This document shows positions 1 through 7,873 of a stretch of DNA of 64,000 nucleotides, piece by piece. The stretch's first letter is position 1; each line of letters opens with the position of its first letter. Source of the DNA: Kribbella solani (GTDB taxonomy: Bacteria > Actinomycetota > Actinomycetes > Propionibacteriales > Kribbellaceae); contig NZ_JACHNF010000001.1 in the NCBI RefSeq assembly GCF_014205295.1, forward strand, positions 6,634,001 through 6,698,000, in the 5' to 3' direction. Under the pieces are notes generated by a model. It was not told the origin of the DNA and did not search any database. It worked only from the letters and a program-made list of their open reading frames with translations. The translations under genes and the position numbers were made by a program.

Positions 1-1
1 C

Positions 2-463
2 ACCGACGATCCGATCACCCGGCCATACCAAACCGTTTGGTATGCCCACGGCGCCGCACCGGTCGGCCAGGGCTACTACTACGTGCAGCTCCCGACGGCG
101 ACCCTGGACCAGACGAAGTCGTACGCCAACAAGCTCCCCGTGCAGAAGCTCCGCTCGGACAGTACGGCACACGCGATCCGGTTGAACGACGTACTCGCGG
201 CGAACTTCTGGACGGCCGGCACGGTCGCCGAGCTCACCACCGACGGCCCGGCATCGGTCGTTTCGGTCGGTGGCGTGGTCACCATCTCCGACCCGACCCA
301 GACCCGTACCTCGATCACCGTGGACCTCGACAAACCCGGCCTGAGCCCGGTCACCACTTCGCTCACCGCCGGCTTGCGTGTCAGCCGCCGCGGACGTGGC
401 TGGCGAATCGTCGTCGACACCACCGACCGGCATGGCCACAGCGCGGTCGTCCGCTTCCGCTGA
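2..463 (+). CDS. Polysaccharide lyase family 8, C-terminal part
   Basis: The reading frame is open from the left edge of the window, so only the last ~153 residues of a larger secreted lyase are present. The segment WYAHGAAP followed by YYYVQLP resembles the conserved (I/V)xHG-x-P...Y-x-Y-x-LP block near the end of the catalytic super-sandwich of PL8 enzymes (hyaluronate, chondroitin AC, xanthan lyases), which cleave uronate-containing glycans by beta-elimination. The remaining ~100 residues look like the C-terminal beta domain. An internal GTG at 83 is not a true start because the homology runs through it. The gene is followed 41 bp later by a CE7 esterase and then GH127, so it probably belongs to a polysaccharide-degradation operon. 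Substrate cannot be told from this fragment. Confidence 0.75.
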   Translation, partial: TDDPITRPYQTVWYAHGAAPVGQGYYYVQLPTATLDQTKSYANKLPVQKLRSDSTAHAIRLNDVLAANFWTAGTVAELTTDGPASVVSVGGVVTISDPTQTRTSITVDLDKPGLSPVTTSLTAGLRVSRRGRGWRIVVDTTDRHGHSAVVRFR

Positions 464-504
464 GCGCCCACAACACCCTGAGCGCCCACCAAGAGAGGAA
501 TCAA

Positions 505-1479
505 ATGCTGGTTGACATGCCGCTGGAGCGGTTGCGCGAGTACCGGCCGGCGCCGGAGGAACCCGCCGACTTCGACTCGTTCTGGAAGCAGACACTGTCG
601 GACACGGCCGGCCATCCGATCGACGCCCGCTTCGAGGCGTACGACGCGCGCCTGGCGACCGTTGAAGTTCAGGACGTGACGTTCCGCGGGTGGGCCGGGC
701 AGCCGGTCAAGGCGTGGCTGTTGCTGCCGCGGCACCGGAGCGGTCCGCTTCCGGCGGTCGTGCAGTACATCGGCTACAACGGCGGCCGCGGCATTCCGTA
801 CGAGTGGCTGACCTGGAGCGCCGCCGGGTACGCGCATCTGGTGATGGACAATCGCGGTCAGGGTGGTGGCGGGAAGACCGTTGCCGACACCCCAGACATC
901 GCGCCGGCCGGGCATGGTTCGTCCTCGCCCGGGTTCCTGACTCGTGGCATCGAGGACCCGGCGAAGCACTACTACCGGCGGTTGATCACCGATGCGGTTC
1001 GCGCGGTCGACGCGGTGAAGTGCAGCCCGGACGTGGACGGTGATCGAGTCGCGGTGGTCGGTGGCAGTCAGGGCGGCGGGCTCGCGCTCGCGGTCGCCGG
1101 GTTGCGGGTCGACCTCGCGGCCGCGATCGCCGACGTACCGTTCCTCTGTCATTTCCGGCGGGCGTCGCAGATCACGGACAACGGCCCGTACGCGGAGATC
1201 GCGCGCTGGCTGAAGGGGCATCGGTTCGAGGCGGACACCGCGATCGGCACGCTGTCGTACTTCGATGCGGTGAACTTCGCGGCCCGCGCGACCTGCCCGG
1301 CGTGGTTCTCGGTCGCGCTGATGGACAACGTCTGCCCGCCGTCCACGGTCTTCGCCGCGTACCACCGCTATGCCGGCCCGGCCGAGCTCGAGGTGTTCAC
1401 CTACAACGGGCACGAGGGCGGTGCCGAGTACGACCTGCCGCGAAAACTCGCCGCGCTCGCCGGCACCCTTGGGGGTTGA
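505..1479 (+). CDS. CE7 family acetyl esterase (acetylxylan esterase / cephalosporin-C deacetylase type)
   Basis: Predicted 324-residue cytoplasmic alpha/beta hydrolase that removes acetyl groups from xylo- or other oligosaccharides. The CE7 signature is visible: RGQ (residues 117-119), nucleophile S188 in GGSQGG, D274 in LMDNVCPP and H303 in NGHEGG. There is no signal peptide, as usual for the family, and the length matches the usual 320 residues. ATG 505 is chosen because it is preceded by AGAGAGG-type Shine-Dalgarno bases and homology begins there; the frame is open further upstream but without family similarity. Neighbours are a PL8 lyase and a GH127 enzyme on the same strand, consistent with removal of acetyl decorations from plant glycan fragments. 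Confidence 0.9.
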   Translation: MLVDMPLERLREYRPAPEEPADFDSFWKQTLSDTAGHPIDARFEAYDARLATVEVQDVTFRGWAGQPVKAWLLLPRHRSGPLPAVVQYIGYNGGRGIPYEWLTWSAAGYAHLVMDNRGQGGGGKTVADTPDIAPAGHGSSSPGFLTRGIEDPAKHYYRRLITDAVRAVDAVKCSPDVDGDRVAVVGGSQGGGLALAVAGLRVDLAAAIADVPFLCHFRRASQITDNGPYAEIARWLKGHRFEADTAIGTLSYFDAVNFAARATCPAWFSVALMDNVCPPSTVFAAYHRYAGPAELEVFTYNGHEGGAEYDLPRKLAALAGTLGG

Positions 1480-1567
1480 TCCGGGCGCCTGGGTTCTCTA
1501 CCTTCGGAGTCTAGGAAAACGTGTGCCGTTTTTCCGTGCCATCAAGTCCAGAACCCAGGAGCCAAGC

Positions 1568-3406
1568 ATGAGCGAAGCCCTCCGCGGCCCGGCCGCCACC
1601 ACGAGGGGCCGGCTGCGCCCCCTCGGACTCGGCGCGGCCACCATCACCGGTGGTTTCTGGGCGCCCAGGCAGGCCCGCAACGGCGCCGACGCGATCCCCA
1701 GCGGTCAGGATCAGCTGGAAAAGGCCGGCAACCTGCACAACCTCCGCCTCGCCGCCGGGATCGGTACCGGCGAGGCGATCGGTCCGGTGTTCGCCGACTC
1801 CGACGTGTACAAGTGGCTCGAGGCGGCCGCGTGGGAGTACGGGCGCAACCCGGACGACGACCTGCACAAGCGAATCCGCGACCTGACCGTCGTGGTCGCG
1901 GCCGCGCAGCGCGAGGACGGGTACCTCGACTCGGTCGTCCAGCTCCGGCAGGGCGACGAGGGTCGCTACCAGGAACTGGTCTGGAGTCACGAGCACTACT
2001 GCGCCGGCCACTTGATCCAGGCCGCGGTCGCGCAGGTCCGCTGCACCGGCGATCGCGGGCTGCTCGACGTCGCGATCAAGCTCGCCGACCACCTGTTCGC
2101 GACGTTCGGTGACGACAAGACCGTCGACGTGGACGGTCATCCGGTGATCGAGATGGCGCTGGTCGAGCTGTACCGGGAGACCGGCACGACGGCGTACCTG
2201 GAGCTGGCCAAGTGGTTCGTCGATGCCCGCGGCCACGGCATCATCGAGCGGCACGGGCACTCGGCGGCGTACTTCTCCGATCGGGTCCCGGTCCGCGAAG
2301 CGACGTCGGTCGAAGGGCATTCGGTACGTGCGGTGTACCTCGCCGCCGGGGCAGCGGACGTCGCGCTCGAGACCGGTGACTCGGATCTGCTCGATGCCCT
2401 GAAGCGGCAGTTCGATCACATGTGGTCGACCAAGACGTACCTGACCGGCGGTCTGGGCGCCCGCTGGGAGGGCGAGGCGTTCGGCGACGAGTACGAGCTG
2501 CCGCCGGACCGCGCGTACGCGGAAACGTGCGCCGCGATCGGCGGAATCCAGTGGGCCTGGCGGATGCTGCTGGCAACCGGCGACGCCGCGTACGCGGATG
2601 CGATCGAGCGGATGCTGTACAACGGTTTCCTGGCCGGGGTGTCGCTGAGCGGAACCGAGTACTTCTACGTCAACCCGTTGCAGTTGCGCGGCGCCGCGTA
2701 CCCGGACACCGGGCGCAGTCCGGCGCACGGGCGGCGCGGGTGGTTCGACTGTGCATGCTGCCCGCCCAACATCATGCGTACGCTGGCCAGTCTCGATGCG
2801 TACTTGGCGACTGCCACCGAGGATGCGATTCAGCTGCATCAGTACGCGGCCGGAACGATCACGTCCGGGGAGGTCGAGCTCACTGTGGACACGGCCTATC
2901 CGTGGGACGGGTCGGTGCGGATCAGCGCGAGTACGCCGACCGTGGTCGAGCTGCGGATTCCGGCTTGGGCGGAGGGGGCCACGCTCAACGGGGAGGCAGT
3001 GGCGGCGGGTGGGTACGCGCGTGGTTCCGGTCAGGAGTTCGAGTTGCTGTTGCCGCTGGTTCCGCGGATCGTGGGTGCTGATCCGCGGATCGACGCCGTG
3101 CGTGGGTGCGTCGCGTTGGAGCGCGGTCCGCTGGTGTACGCGGTCGAGCAGGCGGACAACACGGCGAACGTCGACGACCTGCATTTGTTGCCCGAGGCCC
3201 CGATCGCGACGCCGAGCGACGTACTCGACGGTGTCACGATCCTGACCGCTCGCGGAAAGATTGGCACCGGGCATCGGGGTGGCTGGGCGTATCGCACCGA
3301 TGCGGACGACTCCACCGGCCCCGAGGTCGACGTGGTCGCCGTCCCGTACTACGCCTGGGCCAACCGCGAAATCGCCGTCATGCGCGTCTGGCTCCCCCGT
3401 GCCTGA
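1568..3406 (+). CDS. GH127 beta-L-arabinofuranosidase-type glycoside hydrolase
   Basis: Predicted 612-residue retaining hydrolase of the DUF1680/GH127 family, which removes beta-L-arabinofuranosyl units from plant glycoproteins or oligosaccharides with a cysteine nucleophile held in a Zn site. The motif WFDCACCPP contains C395, C397 and C398; the adjacent CC pair corresponds to the nucleophile and Zn-ligand cysteines described for the family, and E/C residues of GDEYELPP and AETCAA supply the rest of the site. The (alpha/alpha)6 barrel occupies most of the protein with a beta domain from about 480. No signal peptide, so it probably acts on imported oligosaccharides. ATG 1568 follows AGGAG with a 6-nt spacer. 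The gene is the last of the left-hand carbohydrate operon. Confidence 0.9.
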   Translation: MSEALRGPAATTRGRLRPLGLGAATITGGFWAPRQARNGADAIPSGQDQLEKAGNLHNLRLAAGIGTGEAIGPVFADSDVYKWLEAAAWEYGRNPDDDLHKRIRDLTVVVAAAQREDGYLDSVVQLRQGDEGRYQELVWSHEHYCAGHLIQAAVAQVRCTGDRGLLDVAIKLADHLFATFGDDKTVDVDGHPVIEMALVELYRETGTTAYLELAKWFVDARGHGIIERHGHSAAYFSDRVPVREATSVEGHSVRAVYLAAGAADVALETGDSDLLDALKRQFDHMWSTKTYLTGGLGARWEGEAFGDEYELPPDRAYAETCAAIGGIQWAWRMLLATGDAAYADAIERMLYNGFLAGVSLSGTEYFYVNPLQLRGAAYPDTGRSPAHGRRGWFDCACCPPNIMRTLASLDAYLATATEDAIQLHQYAAGTITSGEVELTVDTAYPWDGSVRISASTPTVVELRIPAWAEGATLNGEAVAAGGYARGSGQEFELLLPLVPRIVGADPRIDAVRGCVALERGPLVYAVEQADNTANVDDLHLLPEAPIATPSDVLDGVTILTARGKIGTGHRGGWAYRTDADDSTGPEVDVVAVPYYAWANREIAVMRVWLPRA

Positions 3407-3410
3407 CCCC

Positions 3411-3469
3411 ACTTTGCGAAGCCACCGCGCACAACTCCGCGGTGGGAGTGCGCGGTGGGTTCACAAAGT
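3411..3469. terminator. Long hairpin between convergent genes (bidirectional terminator)
   Basis: The 22-nt arm at 3411-3432 is complementary to 3448-3469 with only two mismatches, around a 15-nt loop. It begins 4 bp after the GH127 stop and ends in the stop codon of the convergent TerC-family gene, so it fits a shared transcription terminator. No U-tract is present, as is common in high-GC actinobacteria. Confidence 0.7.
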
Positions 3470-4677
3470 CAGAGGTTCGGGTGGATTTCGTGGGTGGGGT
3501 GGGCGGTGGTATGGGCGTTGGCGACCTGGCGGCAGAGGGCCATCAGGTCGGCTTCGTTGCGGACCTGCTGTTTGGCTTTCGGGCCGAGCGTGGTGATGTG
3601 GTCGCGGGCGCGCAGCAGGCGCTGGAAGATCCGCTCCCGCTCGGCCGGGTCATCGGTGTACTCGGGGTCCAGGTACGCGGTCGCGTCCCGGCGGATGTGG
3701 GCCATCGCGGTCTGCGTACGGCCGCGCGTACTGAACAACGACGCGAAGATCGTCAGCAGGAGTACCACCAGGATCACCAGCAAGGAGAAGCCGGTGCTGA
3801 TCTCCAGGACGTCGACGGGATCGCCACCGTTCACGAACGGCAGATTGTTCTCGTGCAACGCATGCAGGATCAGCTTGGCGCCGATGAACGCGAGGATCGC
3901 GGCCAGCCCGAAGGACAGGTAGATCAACCGGTCCAGCAACCCGTCGAGCAGGAAGAACAACTGGCGCAGTCCGAGCAGACTGAACGCGGTCGCGGTGAAC
4001 ACGACGTACACGTTCTGGGTCAGGCCGAAGATCGCCGGGATCGAGTCCAGCGCGAACATCAGGTCGGTGCCGCCGATCGCGACCATCACCAGCAGCATCG
4101 GCGTCAGCATCCGGCGCCCGTCGACCACGGTGGTCAGCCGATCGCCGGCGTACTCGTCGGTGGTACGGAACACGCGGCGCGCCAGCCGGACGACGAGGTT
4201 CTGCGCGGAATGTGACTCCTCGGTTTCCGGCCGCAGCATGTTGCCGGCCGTCAGCAGCAGCGCCAGCCCGAACAGGTAGAAGACCCAGGAGAACGTGTTC
4301 AGCAGCGCCGACCCGACGAAGATGAACGCGGACCGGGCGAACAGGCTGACCACGATCCCGACCAGGAGCACCTTCTGCTGGTTCTCCCGCGGCACCCGGA
4401 AGCTGGTCATGATGATCAGGAACACGAACAGGTTGTCCACCGACAGTGCCTTCTCGGTGACGTACCCGGCGAAGTATTCAGAACCCATCGCGCCGCCGCC
4501 GACGATGAGTGTGCCGAGACCGAACAGCACCGCGATCCCGACGTACAACGCGGACCAGACAGCGGCCTCACGCAGCGTCGGCACGTGCGCGGACCGGACG
4601 TGGAAGAAGTAGTCGAACAGCAGCAGGCCGACGATCGCCAGCAACGTCAGCACCCAGACCAGCGGGGACACGGTCAC
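3469..4677 (-). CDS. TerC family integral membrane protein
   Basis: Predicted 402-residue polytopic membrane protein. About seven to nine hydrophobic segments are visible, with the family-typical stretches EKALSVDNLFVF (about residue 75) and GGTDLMFALDSIPAIF (about 203), whose acidic residues are conserved across TerC/Alx proteins linked to tellurite resistance, Mn2+ export and metal loading of secreted proteins. The soluble C-terminal ~90 residues are charged. It starts at GTG 4677, overlapping the stop of the upstream XRE-cupin gene (GTGA), so the two are translationally coupled. Metal specificity cannot be read from sequence. Confidence 0.9.
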   Translation of the reverse strand: MTVSPLVWVLTLLAIVGLLLFDYFFHVRSAHVPTLREAAVWSALYVGIAVLFGLGTLIVGGGAMGSEYFAGYVTEKALSVDNLFVFLIIMTSFRVPRENQQKVLLVGIVVSLFARSAFIFVGSALLNTFSWVFYLFGLALLLTAGNMLRPETEESHSAQNLVVRLARRVFRTTDEYAGDRLTTVVDGRRMLTPMLLVMVAIGGTDLMFALDSIPAIFGLTQNVYVVFTATAFSLLGLRQLFFLLDGLLDRLIYLSFGLAAILAFIGAKLILHALHENNLPFVNGGDPVDVLEISTGFSLLVILVVLLLTIFASLFSTRGRTQTAMAHIRRDATAYLDPEYTDDPAERERIFQRLLRARDHITTLGPKAKQQVRNEADLMALCRQVANAHTTAHPTHEIHPNL

Positions 4678-5249
4678 CTACCCAGCCAACCACGTCCTTT
4701 GACCAACGCGACCAGATAGCGGCACGGTGTCGTACCAGGATTGTGGAACGTCGTCGCGGTTGGTGGGCCCAGTTGCAGGCAGTCGCCCGTACGCAGCTCG
4801 TGTACTTGAGCGCCCTCGTGGAATCGCAACCAGCCGGCCAGGATCCACAATTGCTGGTACTTGAAGATGTACGCATCGGCCGCGTACGAGACCGATGCAC
4901 CCACCGGCAACTCGACTTCGACCAGCTCCAGCGGGCTGTCGGTCATCGGGGACACCGCGCGCCGGTGATATCCGGTCACCGGGTCCGTCCAGACCGGCTG
5001 ATCGGCCGCGCGCCGCAGCAGCTCGCCGGTGTTCTCCGCGCGGGCGACCAGCTCGGACAGGGTCATGCCGAGCGCGCCGGAAAGCTTTCCGAGCAGTACG
5101 GCGGTGGGTTGCGCTTCGCCGCGTTCGATCTTCCCGATCATCGCGCGGGACACCCCGGACCGCTCGGCCAGCGCGTTCACGGACAGGTCCTGGGCCGTCC
5201 GCGCCTGCTGCACGGTCGCGGCCAGGGAGCGGGACAGGTCATCGATCAC
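4674..5249 (-). CDS. XRE family regulator with C-terminal cupin domain
   Basis: Predicted 191-residue DNA-binding protein: HTH_3 domain at about 8-65 (LSVNALAERSGVSRAMIGKIERG) and a cupin fold at about 105-180 with the barrel motif around TGDCLQLGPPTATTFHNPG. Such proteins repress or activate small neighbouring operons in response to a small ligand bound in the cupin. I chose GTG 5249 because TATAGT on the minus strand (5262-5257) lies 7 nt before it, giving a leaderless transcript; GTG 5258 in the same frame would overlap that box. The gene is divergent from an acetyltransferase and overlaps terC-like 4677. It very likely regulates both through the palindrome at 5250-5280. Confidence 0.85.
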   Translation of the reverse strand: MIDDLSRSLAATVQQARTAQDLSVNALAERSGVSRAMIGKIERGEAQPTAVLLGKLSGALGMTLSELVARAENTGELLRRAADQPVWTDPVTGYHRRAVSPMTDSPLELVEVELPVGASVSYAADAYIFKYQQLWILAGWLRFHEGAQVHELRTGDCLQLGPPTATTFHNPGTTPCRYLVALVKGRGWLGR

Positions 5250-5280
5250 AGTTGCCACTATAGCGGCATCTGTGGCTACT
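5250..5280. promoter_or_regulatory. Divergent leaderless promoters with overlapping inverted repeat
   Basis: AGTTGCCAC (5250-5258) and GTGGCTACT (5272-5280) form an inverted repeat with one mismatch and a 13-nt spacer. Each arm overlaps a -10 box: TATAGT on the minus strand (5262-5257), 7 nt before GTG 5249, and TACTAT on the plus strand (5277-5282), 6 nt before ATG 5289. A regulator bound here would block both promoters, so autoregulation by the XRE-cupin protein is inferred. Confidence 0.6.
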
Positions 5281-5288
5281 ATCGTGTC

Positions 5289-5810
5289 ATGTATTTGGTC
5301 AGAGACGCCATGGCGAGCGATGCCGCGGCCTGCGCCGCGATCTACGCGCCGTACGTCACCGGCACCGCGATCACGTTCGAGATCGAGCCGCCGAGCGTGG
5401 CGGAGATGGCGGCGCGGATCGCCGCGGCGCGGAAGACGCACGCCTGGTTGGTGCTCGAGCTTGATGATCAGGTGATCGGTTACGCGTACGCCGGACCGAT
5501 GAAGCCGCGGGCCGCGTACCGGTGGTCCTGCGAGGTCAGCGTCTATCTGGAACAAGGCCGGCGCCGTACGGGTGGGGGCCGGGCGTTGTACGAGGCGCTG
5601 TTCGATCGCCTCGCCGCGCGCGGGTACCGCACCGCCATCGCCGGAATGACCCTGCCGAACCCCGCCAGCGAAGGCCTGCACAAATCCCTCGGCTTCGAAC
5701 CGATCGGCACCTACCGCAACATCGGCTGGAAGCTGGACACCTGGCACGACGTCGCCTGGTCCCAACGCCCCCTCGCCGAACTCCCGGACCCACCAACCGA
5801 ACCACGCTGA
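5289..5810 (+). CDS. GNAT N-acetyltransferase, phosphinothricin acetyltransferase (PAT) type
   Basis: Predicted 173-residue acetyltransferase. The N-terminal RDAMASDAAACAAIYAPYV and the central VSVYLEQGRRRTGGGRALYEALFDRL are typical of the PAT/YncA branch, which acetylates phosphinothricin, methionine sulfoximine or similar amino acids; the acetyl-CoA loop is (R)RRTGGGRAL where the usual form is RGxGxGxxL. C-terminal LGFEPIGTYRNIGWKLDTWHDV also matches this branch. Translation starts at ATG 5289 only 6 nt after a -10 box, so the mRNA is probably leaderless. Divergent from its likely regulator (XRE-cupin). Confidence 0.88.
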   Translation: MYLVRDAMASDAAACAAIYAPYVTGTAITFEIEPPSVAEMAARIAAARKTHAWLVLELDDQVIGYAYAGPMKPRAAYRWSCEVSVYLEQGRRRTGGGRALYEALFDRLAARGYRTAIAGMTLPNPASEGLHKSLGFEPIGTYRNIGWKLDTWHDVAWSQRPLAELPDPPTEPR

Positions 5811-5869
5811 AGCCGTACCGGCGGATCAGCCGGCTGTCGGCGACCCCTCGGCGGGGGCAGGATTGTGTT

Positions 5870-6361
5870 GTGAGTGCAACCGAGGTGACCGTACGGCAGG
5901 CTGTCGAGTCGGATGATGCGGCGTTGCTCGCGATCGAAAAGGTCGCCTGGACGGCGATGTCGGGATTTCCGTCGTTCCAGGAGCTGCTGACCGAGACGTT
6001 CTTCACCCGGAGCGGGCCGGAGGCACACCTGGTCGCCGAGCACGACGGCGCGGTGGTCGGCTATCTGCGGCTGCAGGAGAAGTACAAGTTCCCCGAGGGT
6101 GCCGGGGTGCTCGCGATCAACGGCCTCGCCGTCGCGCCACGAGCCCGCCGCCTAGGCGTGGCCAGCGCCCTGCTCCAGGCCGCCACCACCGAAGGCCGCC
6201 GCCGCGGCGCCCGCAAGATCACCTTGAACGTCCACCACACCAACCTCCCCGCCCGCCACCTCTACGAACGCCACGGCTACATAGTCGAAGGCACCCACCC
6301 CCGAGAGTTCCTGATCGAGGGCGCCTACGTAGACGCCCTGACCATGTCGAAAACACTCTGA
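5870..6361 (+). CDS. GNAT family N-acetyltransferase
   Basis: Predicted 163-residue single-domain acetyltransferase. The acetyl-CoA binding loop reads APRARRLGVASALL (about residues 84-97, R/Q-x-x-G-x-A core) and the C-terminal motif NLPARHLYERHGYIVEG is the usual beta5-alpha4 region. The start is taken as GTG 5870, giving MSATEVTVRQAVESD; upstream codons show no similarity to the family. The 59-bp gap after the PAT-like gene allows co-transcription. Substrate unknown. Confidence 0.8.
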   Translation: MSATEVTVRQAVESDDAALLAIEKVAWTAMSGFPSFQELLTETFFTRSGPEAHLVAEHDGAVVGYLRLQEKYKFPEGAGVLAINGLAVAPRARRLGVASALLQAATTEGRRRGARKITLNVHHTNLPARHLYERHGYIVEGTHPREFLIEGAYVDALTMSKTL

Positions 6362-6392
6362 GAGCAGGTGCCTGGTACCGCGGGGCTTGGGG

Positions 6393-7370
6393 TTACGGGT
6401 TGAGGCCGTGGGATTCGAGCCAGGGTTGGGGGTTGATGGGGGAGCCGCCGCCGGGGAGGACCTCGAAGTGGACGTGGGGGCCGGTGGTGTTGCCGGTCAT
6501 GCCGATGCGGCCGACCATGGTGCCGGCCTGGACCTTGTCGCCGACCGAGACGTCGAACTCGGACATGTGACCGTACGAAGTGACCGTGCCGTCGGCGTGC
6601 CGGACCTTCACCTGGCGGCCGTACGCGCCGGCCCAGTCGGCCTGGATGACCTCGCCGGCCATCACCGAATCGACCGGCGTACCCATCGGTGCGGCGAAGT
6701 CGAGGCCGGTGTGGTTGTGCGCCCAGCGGCCGCCGGCCTGGTTGAAGCGGGCGGTCAGGTGGTAGCCGGTGGTCGGCAGCACGATCTTCGGGGCGGCGGC
6801 CGCGATCTTCGCCTGCTTGGCGGCCGCGGCCTCCTTCGCGGCGGCTGCCTCCTTGGCTATCGCCGCCGCCTTGGCCACGGCCGCGGCCCGCGCGTCGGCG
6901 AGCGCCTTCGCGGTGGCGGCGGCCTTCTTCGCCGCGGCCGCCTTCGCCGCGGACAGCGCGAGCGCCCGGCGCTGCACCAGCGCCGCGTTCGCCGCGAGCT
7001 GCCGGGCCCGGACCTGTACGACCTTCTCCGCGTCGGCGTTCAGCGACGACTGCAGCGACAGGCTGATCCGGGACGCGTCCCGGGAGCCGAGGTCGCGCCG
7101 GTCGATCCGGGCCGCGGTGAGGGCACTGGCCTGTGAGGGGTTCAGGCCAGTGCCCTCGTTCGCGGTGGCCGGATCGGATTCCTTGGCCGCGAGTCCGACG
7201 GTGGTGGTTCCGGCCGCGGCCGCCAGCGCGGCGGTCAGACCGATCAGCTGGGTACGACGGGTGGAACCACCACGTCGGAGGAGTGCGCGGTGCTTGGCCA
7301 CCCGGCGCGGTGCGTCGGTACGACGGGCGGCCGGCCGATCTGCTTCCGGCACGTCTTGGTGAGTGGGCAC
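6393..7370 (-). CDS. Secreted M23 family metallopeptidase (peptidoglycan endopeptidase)
   Basis: Predicted 325-residue cell-wall enzyme. After a basic, RR-rich N-terminus there is a hydrophobic export segment (TQLIGLTAALAAAAGTT), then a long Ala/Lys/Glu-rich coiled-coil stalk (about 110-200), and a C-terminal peptidase_M23 (LytM) domain from about 215. The Zn site is complete: HNHTGLDF (H-x3-D), and HVHFE near the C-terminus, with GHMS between. I chose GTG 7370 because GGAAGG lies 7 nt upstream; an in-frame ATG at 7430 has no ribosome site. It is transcribed away from the sulfur operon, and the shared 500-bp intergenic region holds a Crp-type box. Likely role: peptidoglycan remodelling during growth or germination. 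Confidence 0.9.
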   Translation of the reverse strand: MPTHQDVPEADRPAARRTDAPRRVAKHRALLRRGGSTRRTQLIGLTAALAAAAGTTTVGLAAKESDPATANEGTGLNPSQASALTAARIDRRDLGSRDASRISLSLQSSLNADAEKVVQVRARQLAANAALVQRRALALSAAKAAAAKKAAATAKALADARAAAVAKAAAIAKEAAAAKEAAAAKQAKIAAAAPKIVLPTTGYHLTARFNQAGGRWAHNHTGLDFAAPMGTPVDSVMAGEVIQADWAGAYGRQVKVRHADGTVTSYGHMSEFDVSVGDKVQAGTMVGRIGMTGNTTGPHVHFEVLPGGGSPINPQPWLESHGLNP

Positions 7371-7561
7371 GAAAAAACCTTCCAGGGGAGGGGCGCCGCC
7401 GTTGAGGGGGTACGACGGCTGTTCGACCATAAAGGCCTGATCACGGGCCCCTCAAACACGGATTGCGAAAAGTTCAACGAATTCGCGCACGCTCGGTGAG
7501 GGCGTCCTCCCAGCTTGTGCAAGTCCAGGCGTGAACCGCGCAGGCAAGAAAGTCGCCGAAA

Positions 7562-7579
7562 CAGTGACGCGGATCACTG
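7562..7579. promoter_or_regulatory. Crp/FNR-type binding site (GTGA-N6-TCAC)
   Basis: CAGTGA (7562-7567) and TCACTG (7574-7579) form a perfect palindrome around CGCGGA, matching the GTGA-N6-TCAC core recognised by CRP-family regulators, including actinobacterial Crp/GlxR-type proteins. It lies ~190 bp upstream of the M23 peptidase and ~130 bp upstream of the sulfur leader peptide. Which promoter it serves is unknown; Crp control of cell-wall hydrolases is known in streptomycetes, which favours the peptidase. Confidence 0.5.
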
Positions 7580-7602
7580 CAACTTTGGCGTAAAGCAGGC
7601 CC

Positions 7603-7640
7603 CGTGGACCGGTATAAGCCGTCCATATAATGAGAGCTTT
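7603..7640 (+). promoter_or_regulatory. Candidate promoter for the sulfur operon
   Basis: A consensus -10 hexamer TATAAT lies at 7626-7631; the -35 position (about 7603-7608) is a poor match. Transcription from here would start about 70 nt before the leader peptide ATG at 7711. The rest of 7371-7700 shows no gene, and I could not match it to a known riboswitch. Confidence 0.35.
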
Positions 7641-7710
7641 GTCGACCAACTTACTTTCCTTTCACGGGCGTCTCATACTGAAACGACACGACCCACGGGA
7701 GGAGCCGGAG

Positions 7711-7785
7711 ATGACGCGCAAACCGCCGTACTACCGCCTCCACATCGACCTGCTCCGGGTCTCCAGCGCGCTCTGTCCACGCTGA
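7711..7785 (+). CDS. Cysteine-type attenuator leader peptide (24 aa)
   Basis: A 24-codon ORF with a strong ribosome site (GGGAGGAG, 6-nt spacer) encodes MTRKPPYYRLHIDLLRVSSA followed by LCPR. It matches the actinobacterial putative leader peptide family, whose members end in R-H-(I/V)-D-L-x-R-(V)-x-S-A-L-C-x and precede sulfur-acquisition genes. The Cys codon TGT is the 22nd codon, three before the stop. The accepted model is that ribosome stalling at Cys when cysteinyl-tRNA is scarce changes folding of the downstream RNA and permits expression of the operon. Here a perfect hairpin follows at 7819-7839 and the ABC permease starts at 7874. The peptide itself probably has no function. Confidence 0.85.
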   Translation: MTRKPPYYRLHIDLLRVSSALCPR

Positions 7786-7818
7786 GCCCAGCCTCCACAG
7801 CACCCCACTGATCTCACC

Positions 7819-7839
7819 GACGTCCGGTCTCCGGACGTC
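7819..7839 (+). terminator. Attenuator hairpin between leader peptide and permease gene
   Basis: GACGTCCGG (7819-7827), loop TCT, CCGGACGTC (7831-7839): a perfect 9-bp stem with a 3-nt loop, starting 34 nt after the leader-peptide stop and ending 34 nt before GTG 7874. No U-tract follows, so it may act as a Rho-type or translational attenuator rather than an intrinsic terminator. Its position makes it the natural switch element for the leader peptide. Confidence 0.6.
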
Positions 7840-7873
7840 CGCCCTGCTCTGCCCACCGCCAGGGAGTCGCACC

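Noticed and set aside
7371..7650. Possible c-di-AMP (ydaO) riboswitch before the M23 peptidase
   Set aside because: Such riboswitches are common before actinobacterial cell-wall hydrolases, but I could not align the conserved core by eye; a covariance-model search would decide.
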